The notes under the pieces: generated by a model
Told to the model about the DNA's origin: nothing
The model's database searches: none
Seen by the model: only the letters and a program-made list of their open reading frames with translations
Translations under genes and position numbers: made by a program
Source: CAUPWF01 sp036656795
Lineage (GTDB): Bacteria; Bacillota; Clostridia; Lachnospirales; Lachnospiraceae
Assembly (NCBI GenBank): GCA_036656795.1
Contig: JAVXHR010000004.1
Location: 1-64,000, forward strand
Length of the DNA: 64,000 nt
Reading direction: 5' to 3'
Shown: piece after piece, positions 38,194 to 46,956 of the stretch
How the letters are laid out: each line of letters begins with the position of its first letter
How positions within the stretch are numbered: position 1 is the stretch's first letter

Positions 38194-38553
38194 TTACTCA
38201 TTAATATGTTCCATTCCTTGATTCATAATGGATTGAATATGGTTGTCTGCCAATGAATAAAACACGGTTTTTCCATCTCTCCTATTTTTCACTAATTTCA
38301 TCTGTTTCAATACTTTTAACTGATGCGAAATCGCCGATTGAGTCATCTGAAGAAGCATGGCCAAATCACACACACACATTTCTGATTGAAAAAGAGTATA
38401 TAATATTCGAATTCTCGTTGTGTCTCCAAAGACTTTAAAGAAACCTGCTAACTCGCACATTTTACTTTCCAACGGCATTTGCTGTTCCACTTTATGAACA
38501 ATCTCGGAATGAACATGCATTTCCTCACAACACTCTGTTTCTAATTTATTCAT
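38194..38553 (-). CDS. ArsR/SmtB-family metal-responsive repressor
   Basis: 119 residues, winged helix. SEMCVCDLAMLLQMTQSAISHQLKVLKQMKLV contains the CVC metal site of the alpha-3 type in the recognition region; a CC pair at residues 8-9 and His residues (HVHSE, DNHIQ, MEHINE) could add ligands, the CadC/SmtB style. It should derepress the downstream ATPase when Cd/Zn/Pb is present. It begins 13 bases after the lpdA stop. Confidence 0.93.
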   Translation of the reverse strand: MNKLETECCEEMHVHSEIVHKVEQQMPLESKMCELAGFFKVFGDTTRIRILYTLFQSEMCVCDLAMLLQMTQSAISHQLKVLKQMKLVKNRRDGKTVFYSLADNHIQSIMNQGMEHINE

Positions 38554-38566
38554 AACTGCCTCTTTC

Positions 38567-39991
38567 CTACCAACGGCTATTTTGTTCCCGACTATTTTCT
38601 ACTGCCATAGAAATCGCTTCATTAAACGTCGGGTGAGCACGCATTGCATACATCAATTGTCTGGAGGTTAATCCATTGGCAATTGACGTTGCCAATTCTC
38701 CTATCATATCAGTCGCTCTCGGACACATCAGCTGTGCCCCCAGCAATACATCGCTGTCTGCCGCAAATAATACTTTAATAAATCCTTTTTCTTCTTTTGA
38801 AATAATAGATTGGCCGTTAGCACTCATGGTATATTTGCCACAACGAACCGGAACTCCTTTTTTACGTGCCATTTCCTCTGTTAATCCCACAGATGCAATC
38901 TCCGGATCTGTATACAGACAATTGGGAATAATGGACATCGATACAAACAGGCAACTTGGAACCATGGACAGTACTACCGATGGTTCAATATCATTCATGC
39001 GTTCTACAACATACGTTGCCTCTGCAGATGCCACATGTGCTAGTTGCACCCCTTCAATCACATCTCCAACTGCGTAGATTCCAGAGATATTTGTCATAAA
39101 GAATTCATTTACCACAATCTTTCCATGTTCCATTTTAATCGGAACATCTGACGCAAATAGCCCTTCTGTATTGGCGCTTCGTCCAACAGATACCAATACT
39201 CCGTCTACATTAATGATTTCATTCTTTCCATGATGAACGAAATGACAACGAAGTCCCTCATCCTCTGTAATTCTTTCTAATAAACTTTCTTTGTAAAGTT
39301 GAATTCCTCTATGCAATAAAATCTCTTCCAATGCTACTGAGAATTCTGCATCCATGGTTGGCAACAATCGATCTGCCGACTCAACCACGGTAACCTCTGT
39401 TCCTAGTGAATTAAAGACCGTAGCCAATTCAAGTCCTATCACTCCTCCACCTAGGATTAATAACTTCTTATACTGGCTTTTATTAGATGTCAATAATTCT
39501 TCACTTGTCATAACCTCCGGCAAGTCCATGCCCGGAATATCAATCATATTCGCTTTTGCTCCTGTGGCGATCAAGATGTTCTTGCCCTGATAATATACAA
39601 TGGAACCATCTGTTAATGTGACGCGCACTTTTTTATTTGCTAATATCAAAGCTGTTCCCATTACTGATTCGATTCCCAATTTTTCAAAATCCTGTTCAAT
39701 ATCTTTGCGCATCTCAACGGCAGATGCATCTTTATATTCATAGATTTTTTGAAGATCAAATCCTACTTTTTCAGCAGACAAGCCAAACTTCTCACATTCT
39801 TGCATATCACGATATAATGTAGATGCATGAATCATTGCTTTAGTAGGAATACAACCTCGATTAATACATGTCCCACCCACTTCTTTTTTATCAATAATTA
39901 CAACACTCATTCCTAGTTTAGCCGCCTTCTTGGCTGCGATATAGCCTCCCGGTCCCGCTCCAACAATCAACAAATCATAATATGTATCCAT
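38567..39991 (-). CDS. lpdA: Dihydrolipoamide dehydrogenase with inserted duplication
   Basis: 474 residues from ATG at 39991 (MDTYYDLLIVGAGPGGYIAAKKA), chosen for GGAGG 6-7 bases before it. FAD-dependent disulphide oxidoreductase: redox pair in GGTCINRGCIPTK, NAD site GGGVIGLELA and catalytic HPTFNEA at the C-terminus. The family segment IPSCVYTHPEVASVG appears here twice in tandem, as MVPSCLFVSMS then IIPNCLYTDPEIASVG, adding about 11 residues. No 2-oxo-acid dehydrogenase subunits or glycine-cleavage genes are close. It could serve another disulphide reductase role. Confidence 0.9.
   Translation of the reverse strand: MDTYYDLLIVGAGPGGYIAAKKAAKLGMSVVIIDKKEVGGTCINRGCIPTKAMIHASTLYRDMQECEKFGLSAEKVGFDLQKIYEYKDASAVEMRKDIEQDFEKLGIESVMGTALILANKKVRVTLTDGSIVYYQGKNILIATGAKANMIDIPGMDLPEVMTSEELLTSNKSQYKKLLILGGGVIGLELATVFNSLGTEVTVVESADRLLPTMDAEFSVALEEILLHRGIQLYKESLLERITEDEGLRCHFVHHGKNEIINVDGVLVSVGRSANTEGLFASDVPIKMEHGKIVVNEFFMTNISGIYAVGDVIEGVQLAHVASAEATYVVERMNDIEPSVVLSMVPSCLFVSMSIIPNCLYTDPEIASVGLTEEMARKKGVPVRCGKYTMSANGQSIISKEEKGFIKVLFAADSDVLLGAQLMCPRATDMIGELATSIANGLTSRQLMYAMRAHPTFNEAISMAVENSREQNSRW
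38910..38972 (-). repeat. Imperfect tandem duplication inside lpdA
   Basis: Two adjacent ~30-33-bp copies (38910-38939 and 38940-38972), differing by substitutions and a short insertion, encode IIPNCLYTD-like and MVPSCLFVS-like peptides. Frame is preserved. Confidence 0.75.
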
Positions 39992-40018
39992 AGTACCCTC
40001 CATTTGACCTTTCAACGG

Positions 40019-40696
40019 TTATTGATTCTCAATCTGCCAGTCAATAGGAATCTGGCCTTTTTCTTTTAAAAACTCATTTGCCTGACTAAAGGGTCTGCTT
40101 CCAAAAAATCCTCGGTATGCCGATAAGGGACTTGGGTGAGGTGCTTTTAAAATCAGATGCTTTGGATTCGTCAACATGGAACTCTTACTTTGTGCCGGTT
40201 TTCCCCACAACATGTATACAATTGGTCTGTCTTGCGCATTAACTGCCTGAATCACAGCATCTGTAAACTGTTCCCAACCTTTTCTCTGATGTGAATTTGC
40301 CTGATGAGCTCGCACTGTTAAAACGGTATTCAGTAAAAGTACGCCCTGATCTGCCCACTTTTTTAGATACCCATGATTGGGAATCTCGCACCCGATATCA
40401 TCATGCATCTCTTTATAGATATTCTGTAAAGAAGGGGGAATGTCTGCTTGTTCTGGCAATACTGAAAAGCTCAACCCATGTGCCTGATGTTCATTATGGT
40501 AGGGGTCTTGTCCCAAAATAAGTACTTTCACATGACTCAAAGGTGTAAAATGAAAGGCATTAAAAATGTCTTCTGCCGGTGGATATACCTTCGTTATCCT
40601 GTATTCTTCACATACAAACTGATATAATTGCTTATAATATGGCTTATGAAATTCTTCTTCTATCGCATTCAGCCAATCATTCTCTATCATAGACAT
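40019..40696 (-). CDS. ung: Uracil-DNA glycosylase
   Basis: 225 residues from ATG at 40696 (an upstream TTG adds one). Family 1 UDG motifs: GQDPYHNEHQAHGLSFS (catalytic Asp) and HPSPLSAYRGFFGSRPFS (DNA-minor-groove His loop). It removes uracil from DNA. AAGGAG lies about 8 bases before the ATG. It is followed 3 bases on by the lpdA leader region and preceded by hisF. Confidence 0.96.
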   Translation of the reverse strand: MSMIENDWLNAIEEEFHKPYYKQLYQFVCEEYRITKVYPPAEDIFNAFHFTPLSHVKVLILGQDPYHNEHQAHGLSFSVLPEQADIPPSLQNIYKEMHDDIGCEIPNHGYLKKWADQGVLLLNTVLTVRAHQANSHQRKGWEQFTDAVIQAVNAQDRPIVYMLWGKPAQSKSSMLTNPKHLILKAPHPSPLSAYRGFFGSRPFSQANEFLKEKGQIPIDWQIENQ

Positions 40697-40720
40697 CAAT
40701 AACTCTCCTTCTCTTTTCCT

Positions 40721-41482
40721 CTATATGCGAACACATATCCCCTGTTCTCTTAGATACTGCTTAACTTCCTGTACTTCTAATTCTTTATAATGAAACAAAG
40801 ATGCTGCCAACGCTGCATCTGCATGTCCTTCTAAAAAAACCTCTTTGAAGTCTTCCAAGTTGCCCGCTCCACCTGAAGCAATTACCGGAATCGAGACCTG
40901 ATCTGCAATCGATTTTGTTAGTTCTATATCATACCCTGCTTTCGTTCCATCCCCATCCATGCTAGTCAGAAGAATCTCTCCAGCTCCAAAATTTTCTACT
41001 CGTTTTGCCCAAGATACTGCATCTATTCCAACATCAATGCGACCACCATGCTTATAAATATTCCAGCCACTTCCATCCGCGCGCTTCTTAGCATCAATAG
41101 CCACTACTACGCATTGACTCCCGAATTTTTCTGCAGCCTGTGTAATTAATTCCGGCGTATCAATAGCTGAAGAATTAATAGATATCTTGTCAGCTCCTTC
41201 TCGAAGTAAGACTTTAAAATCTTCCACTGTCCGAATGCCGCCACCTACTGTAAATGGAATAAATACAGAGGCCGCAACTTTACGAACCATATCAATCACA
41301 GTATCACGTTGGTCCACCGATGCAGTAATGTCAAGAAATACCAGTTCATCTGCACCTGCTTCATCATAAGCTTTTGCAATCTCTACCGGATTCCCTGCAT
41401 CTTGTAAATCCACAAAATTAATTCCCTTTACCACGCGTCCATGATGTACATCTAAGCATGGTATAATTCGCTTTGTAAACAT
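40721..41482 (-). CDS. hisF: Imidazole glycerol phosphate synthase, cyclase subunit
   Basis: 253 residues, TIM barrel. MFTKRIIPCLDVHHGRVVKG at the start (catalytic Asp11) and SMDGDGTKAGYD (catalytic Asp near 130) are diagnostic. With HisH it makes IGP and AICAR. The start is 10 bases after hisH. The remaining his genes are not in the window. Confidence 0.97.
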   Translation of the reverse strand: MFTKRIIPCLDVHHGRVVKGINFVDLQDAGNPVEIAKAYDEAGADELVFLDITASVDQRDTVIDMVRKVAASVFIPFTVGGGIRTVEDFKVLLREGADKISINSSAIDTPELITQAAEKFGSQCVVVAIDAKKRADGSGWNIYKHGGRIDVGIDAVSWAKRVENFGAGEILLTSMDGDGTKAGYDIELTKSIADQVSIPVIASGGAGNLEDFKEVFLEGHADAALAASLFHYKELEVQEVKQYLREQGICVRI

Positions 41483-41492
41483 GTGACTCCTC

Positions 41493-42098
41493 CTAATTAA
41501 GTTCTACAAAATTTTTCAATATCCGTAACCCCACTTTACTGCTTTTCTCTGGGTGGAACTGGCAGGCAAAGACATTCCCCTTTTCCACTGCCGCATGTAT
41601 CTGTACCTGATAATCAGTTGTTGCCGTTACAATATCTTCTTTTGCTCTTAAATAATAAGAATGTACAAAATATACATAGGATTCTTCCGATATGTCAGAA
41701 AACAGTTTACTTTCTTTTGGAAATCTCAAGGAATTCCAGCCCATATGCGGTATCTTAATTCCCTTGCCACTTGGAATACGTACAATATCCCCTTTAAGAA
41801 TTCCAAGTCCCTGAACTCCGGGTGTTTCTTCGCTTTGTTCAAATAACAACTGCATGCCTAGACAGATTCCCAGAAATGGAATCCCTTTTGCAATAATATC
41901 CGGAATCACCTTTTCAAGTTCATACTTCTTCAGATGCATCATTGCATCTCCAAAAGCCCCCACTCCTGGTAAAACCACTTTATCTGCATGTAACAGCACT
42001 GTTGCATCTCTGGTCAGCACGACTTCTTCTCCTAATAAAAGGAACGCTTTTTCTACACTTCTAATATTTCCTGCATCATAATCAATAATTGCTATCAT
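41493..42098 (-). CDS. hisH: Imidazole glycerol phosphate synthase, glutaminase subunit
   Basis: 201 residues, class I glutamine amidotransferase. MIAIIDYDAGNIRSV start, GICLGMQLLFE (nucleophile Cys near 80) and CQFHPEKSSKVG (catalytic His/Glu near 183). It hydrolyses glutamine and passes ammonia to HisF. The pair hisH-hisF stands alone here. Confidence 0.97.
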   Translation of the reverse strand: MIAIIDYDAGNIRSVEKAFLLLGEEVVLTRDATVLLHADKVVLPGVGAFGDAMMHLKKYELEKVIPDIIAKGIPFLGICLGMQLLFEQSEETPGVQGLGILKGDIVRIPSGKGIKIPHMGWNSLRFPKESKLFSDISEESYVYFVHSYYLRAKEDIVTATTDYQVQIHAAVEKGNVFACQFHPEKSSKVGLRILKNFVELN

Positions 42099-42154
42099 AA
42101 TCGTTCCCTTTCCCAGTGACCTCTTGCATCTATCTATTATTTTACCTCTGTCTT

Positions 42155-43615
42155 TTATTTTACATCAATCTCAAACCAAAATTCAACCCCGTTATCATAG
42201 TTCTTGACTCCATAACTTCGATGAAATGAATCCATAATTGCTTTTACGATAGAAAGTCCGATTCCATTGCCACCATATTCTCTTGTATGTGCCTTATCTA
42301 CTTTATAGAATTTATCCCACACTCGTTCCAAATCTTCTTTCGGAATCGGCATTCCCGTATTAAATACAGAGACTCTTGCCACATCTTCTGAGATTTTGAT
42401 CTTAATCTCAATGATTTTCTTATCATCTACATGATGTAGTGCATTGCTTAGATAATTGCGAATTATTTGTTCTACTTTAAATTCATCTGCCCATACAGAA
42501 ATGGAGTCTTGCTGCAAAAAATTCACCGTAACATCTTGTTGTTGAATCAAGATATCACTGCTTTGTATCACACCTCGAATTAGCTCTACTAGATTGAATC
42601 TATCGTATTCTATCTCATTACTTCCAAATTCTAATTGATTCAATGTTAATAGGTTCTTCACAAGTTGATTCATCTTATCCGCTTCATCTATGATAACATC
42701 ACAATAAAATTCTCGGCTTTCATCATCACTCTTTACACCTTCTTTTAAACCCTCAGCATATCCTTGAATTAAGGAAATAGGAGTCTTCAACTCATGAGAT
42801 ACATTGCCAAGAAATTCTGTTCTCATAGAATCAATCTGTTCTTTTTTTGCGATATCTTTCTGCAATTCACTATTTGCATTCTTTAATTCCTTAATTGTAC
42901 CTTCTAGTTCCTCTGACATAATATTAAAATTGGAGCCAAGGATTCCTATTTCATTTTCTCCACCACTCGTATATTTTGCATTAAAATCAAGTTTGGCCAT
43001 CTTTTGCGACAACACTGCTAATTCTAAGATCGGATCTGTAATCCGTTTGGAAAAAAACCAAATAAGAATTGCACTAATCGAAATCACTATTACTCCTGCA
43101 TAAACTAAGAATCGATTCGACAATGCCACACTTTCCCTGATACTTTCCAGTGGACTTCTTAGAATAAATGTATATCCGGAAGACATCTGCCCCCACATCT
43201 CAATATATTCCGATTGATTGCGTGGGTCTGTGGTCTTACATATCTGATATTTTTTTGTGCTTTTTAGAACATGCCCATCTCCTTGATTCAATAGATAACC
43301 AACCAGTTGCGCTTTTAAACCTGTATTGTCGCGGACATTAGAAAGTGCCAATGTATTCTCTTGATTAATAATTACAAATGATATATTTGCTTTTTCTGCC
43401 ATCTTTGCCAATTCTGTCCGTATCTCTTCTTGTTCAATAGCATTATCCTTTGTGTCTTTCTCTAATGCTGTATATAATTGTGTCAGAGCTGTTTGCTTGT
43501 TCAAAATATAATATTGCTCTAAAAAATTACCATTGATGATTAAAAATGACAAAAAAACAAATACAATAATACCAATGAAGACAATCACCATTTGCCTTCT
43601 GATTGAGCGTCTCAT
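42155..43615 (-). CDS. Membrane sensor histidine kinase
   Basis: 486 residues. Two membrane segments (about 9-30 and 168-190) bracket an extracytoplasmic domain; then HAMP (about 190-245), coiled linker, HisKA with EFLGNVSHELKTPISLIQGY, and HATPase (NALHHVDDKK, GMPIPKEDLERVWDKFYK, GGNGIGLSIVKAI). It pairs with the upstream response regulator (4-base ATGA overlap). No sensed signal can be named from sequence. Confidence 0.95.
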   Translation of the reverse strand: MRRSIRRQMVIVFIGIIVFVFLSFLIINGNFLEQYYILNKQTALTQLYTALEKDTKDNAIEQEEIRTELAKMAEKANISFVIINQENTLALSNVRDNTGLKAQLVGYLLNQGDGHVLKSTKKYQICKTTDPRNQSEYIEMWGQMSSGYTFILRSPLESIRESVALSNRFLVYAGVIVISISAILIWFFSKRITDPILELAVLSQKMAKLDFNAKYTSGGENEIGILGSNFNIMSEELEGTIKELKNANSELQKDIAKKEQIDSMRTEFLGNVSHELKTPISLIQGYAEGLKEGVKSDDESREFYCDVIIDEADKMNQLVKNLLTLNQLEFGSNEIEYDRFNLVELIRGVIQSSDILIQQQDVTVNFLQQDSISVWADEFKVEQIIRNYLSNALHHVDDKKIIEIKIKISEDVARVSVFNTGMPIPKEDLERVWDKFYKVDKAHTREYGGNGIGLSIVKAIMDSFHRSYGVKNYDNGVEFWFEIDVK

Positions 43616-44292
43616 GATTGAACCTCAAACTTATAACCCATGCCCCATATGGTCTTAATGTAATCTCCTTTGTCACCTAACTTGCTTCGCAACTTTTTTA
43701 CATGGGTGTCAATGGTTCTGGCATCACCAAAATAATCATAATTCCATACATTATTCAAAATCTTGTCTCTGGAAAGTGCAAGCCCTTGATTCTCAATAAA
43801 ATACGTAAGTAATTCAAACTCTTTATAGCTTAATTCAATATCTTTATCATTAATCTTTACCATGTGGCCTGCCTTATCCACAATAATTCCCCCCGCATTA
43901 ATCACTTCGTCCGGTGATATTGCTTTCGTTCTACGTAATATAGCTTCTACACGGGCCACCAAAATCTTCGGACTAAAGGGCTTGGAAATATATTCGTCCA
44001 CGCCTAAATCAAATCCTTGCAATTCATCATTTTCTTCCCCTTTTGCAGTCAACATGATAATAGGAACCTGCGATTCCATACGAACTTCTCGACATACTTC
44101 CCATCCGTCCATCTTCGGCATCATCACATCTAATATAATCAATGCAATGTCTTTACTTTCATAGAATATTTCCATTGCTTCTAATCCGTTTTCAGCTTCT
44201 ATAACAAGATAGCCCTCTCGCTCCAGAAAGTCACGTACCAGCTTTCTCATTCTACTTTCATCATCTACGATTAGAATTCTCAATTGTTCCAT
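43612..44292 (-). CDS. OmpR/PhoB-type response regulator
   Basis: About 226 residues from ATG at 44292 (an earlier GTG would add three). Receiver with acidic pocket VDDE and phosphorylation Asp in ALIILDVMMPKMDGWEV, then a winged-helix domain (ELSYKEFELLTYFIENQGLALSRDKILNNVW). Cognate of the downstream histidine kinase. The gene begins 15 bases after the GGDEF protein, so all three form one operon. Confidence 0.95.
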   Translation of the reverse strand: MEQLRILIVDDESRMRKLVRDFLEREGYLVIEAENGLEAMEIFYESKDIALIILDVMMPKMDGWEVCREVRMESQVPIIMLTAKGEENDELQGFDLGVDEYISKPFSPKILVARVEAILRRTKAISPDEVINAGGIIVDKAGHMVKINDKDIELSYKEFELLTYFIENQGLALSRDKILNNVWNYDYFGDARTIDTHVKKLRSKLGDKGDYIKTIWGMGYKFEVQS

Positions 44293-44307
44293 CTTCTTCA
44301 CCTCTTC

Positions 44308-45570
44308 TTAGCATTTCGGAATGGCCGACACCGTAACCATTCTAGACGTACAACCGTTCCATGAAACAAGTATTCCACTATAAAGCACTTTCTGTCCAAG
44401 CACTGAACTATACTGGATTTTGGAGCAAACCGAATCCCCTTCTAATGGGCAGGTTGCACAAAAACTATAGTTTGTATCCGCAAGGCCTAATTGGAAACAA
44501 AAGCACCGTTCCATCTCTTCCGGCAATGTTTCTATCAGTTTCTTACACTTGGCATTACAATAATAAACTTCATGGGTAATTGCATTACATACATAGATAT
44601 AGCTATCCTGTGCATCTAATATCCATTCTTTATTCATCCATTCATTTCTCTCCGCAAGAGTAATAGCATCTCCATAAAATGAAAATTGATTTTTCCCTAT
44701 ATGCTTTGCATGATACATCGCTTCATCTGCCCGAAAGTAAAGTTCACTCCAAGTTGTCCCATCTTTAGGTGATATCACAATTCCAATAGAACAAGTAGAA
44801 GGACGAGCACCTTCTTTTAACACTGTAATATTTAATTTATGAATAATATCTTGTGCAATTTTTTTTACTTCCTCGACATTCTTAACATCTTTGATCAAAA
44901 CAATAAACTCGTCGCCACCTAATCGCCCTAACAGTGACTGTGAACTGCACACTTCTTTTAAACTTGCGCCAAATTCAGACAATACTAAATCTCCATAGGC
45001 ATGTCCATATGTATCGTTAGTCTGTTTAAAATCATCTAAATCAATCATCAACATTGCAGCTTGTGGCATTTGATTACCCGACCCATTCATGTATAGCTCA
45101 AACTTTTGACGAAATGCAGTACGATTAAGTAATTGTGTCAACCCATCTAATTCAGCACTATCTAACGCTTGACGAAGACGAATTGCATTCCCCAACCGTA
45201 TCTTAATAATCTCTGGTTTAAAAGGCTTTTCTAAATAATCATTTACGCCCGCTTCCAAAACTTTTTCCTCAGTTTCTTCAATATCTATACCCGTAATTGC
45301 TATAATAGGAAGATTTATAAATTCATCCGAATCCCTTACAATTTTAAGGAACTCATACCCATTCATAATCGGCATGCTAATATCCAGCAACACCGCTGCT
45401 ATCTGATGTTGCTGGATCTCTAGCACTTCTAACGCTTGTTTGCCGTTTTCAGCCTCAAGAACCTCATAAGTTTCCGATAGAATCTTTCTAAGAACTTTCC
45501 GATTGATTTCCTTATCATCCACTACTAAAACTTTATATTGCTCACCCACGTACATCTTCCTTCCCATCAT
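44308..45570 (-). CDS. Receiver-GGDEF protein with Cys-rich C-terminus
   Basis: 420 residues (the start is uncertain: in-frame ATG and a downstream GTG with AAGGA both fit). N-terminal receiver domain (VLVVDDKEINRKVLR; Asp in AAVLLDISMPIMNG), GGDEF domain with LGRLGGDEF near 215, the active diguanylate cyclase form. The final ~100 residues hold at least ten cysteines (HEVYYCNAKCKKL, RCFCFQL, CATCPLEGDSVC), resembling Cys-rich PAS-like modules that may bind metal or sense redox. It leads the operon with the response regulator and kinase. Confidence 0.9.
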   Translation of the reverse strand: MMGRKMYVGEQYKVLVVDDKEINRKVLRKILSETYEVLEAENGKQALEVLEIQQHQIAAVLLDISMPIMNGYEFLKIVRDSDEFINLPIIAITGIDIEETEEKVLEAGVNDYLEKPFKPEIIKIRLGNAIRLRQALDSAELDGLTQLLNRTAFRQKFELYMNGSGNQMPQAAMLMIDLDDFKQTNDTYGHAYGDLVLSEFGASLKEVCSSQSLLGRLGGDEFIVLIKDVKNVEEVKKIAQDIIHKLNITVLKEGARPSTCSIGIVISPKDGTTWSELYFRADEAMYHAKHIGKNQFSFYGDAITLAERNEWMNKEWILDAQDSYIYVCNAITHEVYYCNAKCKKLIETLPEEMERCFCFQLGLADTNYSFCATCPLEGDSVCSKIQYSSVLGQKVLYSGILVSWNGCTSRMVTVSAIPKC

Positions 45571-45584
45571 TATGCAAATATTCA

Positions 45585-45627
45585 GTTCCTATGGTTTTAT
45601 AATATCATGTTCCTATGGTTTGCACAA
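45585..45627 (-). promoter_or_regulatory. Promoter with tandem 13-bp direct repeats
   Basis: GTTCCTATGGTTT occurs at 45585-45597 and 45609-45621, 24 bases apart. On the minus strand TTGTGC (45622-45627), 17 bases, TATTAT (45599-45604) forms a promoter candidate for the GGDEF operon, so the repeats cover the spacer and the start region. Confidence 0.6.
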
Positions 45628-45674
45628 CTTTTTACACCCCAGAGAACGAAAATTAGAAAAGAAGAAGACAGAAA

Positions 45675-45717
45675 TAAAAAAACTCTCAAATGATTATATC
45701 ATTTCAGAGTTTTTTTT
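45675..45717 (-). terminator. Terminator overlapping end of the CarD-like gene
   Basis: AAAAAAACTCTCAAATGAT pairs with ATCATTTCAGAGTTTTTTTT around a short loop (one mismatch); on the minus strand it ends in T-rich sequence and overlaps the last codons of the CarD-like gene. Confidence 0.8.
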
Positions 45718-46203
45718 ATCATACTTCCATAATTGTTTCTGTATCTCTTCCGGAGACTCCTCAAGCACCATCGCCAATTCCCCTACTAATAATTTTTCTA
45801 CAGTACGGCACATTCTGTCATCTGCCATATTTAGTTTTTTACTAATACTTGCCATCTCTTCCTTACGAATATATAACCCTTTTAACATCTTGATCCATTG
45901 TTCACAATCCCCTGATCTAAGGTTTTCTTTGTATGCCAACTCTCTTGCCCGTGCATCTGTTACCCACACCGGCTCTACCTCCGGAAGTATTGAAAGAATC
46001 CGATTTGCTTCTTTTGGTGTAATCATCTCACGCATCAATATGTTTGTATTATCAACAGCTCTATATATTTTGCCACCATTGTTGTCCATGGGACTTAGTA
46101 CGTAGTATAGGCCTTTTAATCCACCTATATCCGGTGTGCATATATCATCAATCTTACAGATACCAATCTTTCCATACATAATATAACTATCTTTCTGAAA
46201 CAT
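45694..46203 (-). CDS. CarD-family transcription factor
   Basis: 169 residues from ATG at 46203 (MFQKDSYIMYGKIGICKI) with AGGAGA just upstream; a longer in-frame extension runs through tmRNA sequence and is unlikely. The N-terminal ~60 residues match the CarD RNA-polymerase-interacting domain (YGKIGICKIDDI, YYVLSPMDNNGGKIY), followed by helical DNA-binding region. CarD proteins bind RNA polymerase and stabilise open complexes. It is adjacent to tmRNA, with its own hairpin terminator. Confidence 0.88.
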   Translation of the reverse strand: MFQKDSYIMYGKIGICKIDDICTPDIGGLKGLYYVLSPMDNNGGKIYRAVDNTNILMREMITPKEANRILSILPEVEPVWVTDARARELAYKENLRSGDCEQWIKMLKGLYIRKEEMASISKKLNMADDRMCRTVEKLLVGELAMVLEESPEEIQKQLWKYDKKNSEMI

Positions 46204-46336
46204 TCCATTCTCCTTTCTCTGAAGAAGTACTTTGTACCTATTATAGCACCTTTTGACACCAAACGGTAAGTTCTTTTTGATATGGGTTCTTTGTAACCAT
46301 GAAAAAAGACGTATATCTTCATCATATACGCCCAAT

Positions 46337-46674
46337 GGAGTAGACGAGAGTCGAACTCGTGTCCAAAAGTTTATCCCATGTTCTTCTTCTATCATAGTCA
46401 GTTTTTTTACATTCCCTCTATTACACGCGAACTAACACGCTGGTAACTTCAGTAGCTTCATTATACGACTACCGGCTCAAAGCTTTGCCAATATCGTTTC
46501 TCACAAAGTCGGCGCCAGATTCTTAAAGTGTGAGTGCTCTAAGGCTGACGAGCAGCAACTAGGCTGCTAACGCTAAATTTTCGTCTGCGTTTAATTTTAA
46601 GTTTGCGATTTGACGCATCTTCCTGCGGATAGCTTCACCATCTTCAAAACCCCTGTCGAAACCTTTACTACCCC
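46337..46674 (-). ncRNA. ssrA: Transfer-messenger RNA (ssrA)
   Basis: 5' GGGGTAG pairs with 3' CTACTCC (one G-U) as acceptor stem; TTCGACAGGGGTTTTGAAG and a TTCGA-type T arm GAGTTCGACTC are visible. The tag frame from 46606 down to 46559 reads ANLKLNADENLALAA followed by TAG. A 3' CCA is not encoded, the base after the discriminator A being T. It rescues stalled ribosomes with SmpB, whose gene is next door. Ends are accurate to a few bases. Confidence 0.95.
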
Positions 46675-46711
46675 TTAAAGGTATTCCTCACAATTGTAAG
46701 GCTCTTATAGT

Positions 46712-46945
46712 CTAACATATTCCAAGAATTTCTGCCAGTACTTCTACAATAATTTCATTAGTACAAGACTTTGTATATCCTAACATATGCAACGATATCT
46801 CATCTTGCTTTTGTGCTTCTGTCAATTGGTCATTATGTTTAGTTGTATCAATTAATTGAATTAGTTGTGGTGTTAACTCCTCATAGATCTCCGCTGTTGT
46901 CTCCGTTACTAATTGATGTAATGCATCTTTTGTGGTTGGTACCAT
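46712..46945 (-). CDS. Hypothetical 77-residue acidic protein
   Basis: 77 residues, helical and soluble, no recognisable domain: MVPTTKDALHQLVTETTAEIYEEL, ending ILGIC. A strong AGGAGGTG site lies about 6 bases before ATG, and it fits precisely between smpB and ssrA on their strand, so it is probably real. Function unknown. Could be a lineage-specific partner of trans-translation or an unrelated small gene. Confidence 0.6.
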   Translation of the reverse strand: MVPTTKDALHQLVTETTAEIYEELTPQLIQLIDTTKHNDQLTEAQKQDEISLHMLGYTKSCTNEIIVEVLAEILGIC

Positions 46946-46956
46946 AGGGCCACCTC

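Noticed and set aside
46204..46395. 64-codon N-terminal extension of the CarD-like protein
   Set aside because: Runs into tmRNA sequence and lacks a ribosome site; the internal ATG at 46203 has a good one.
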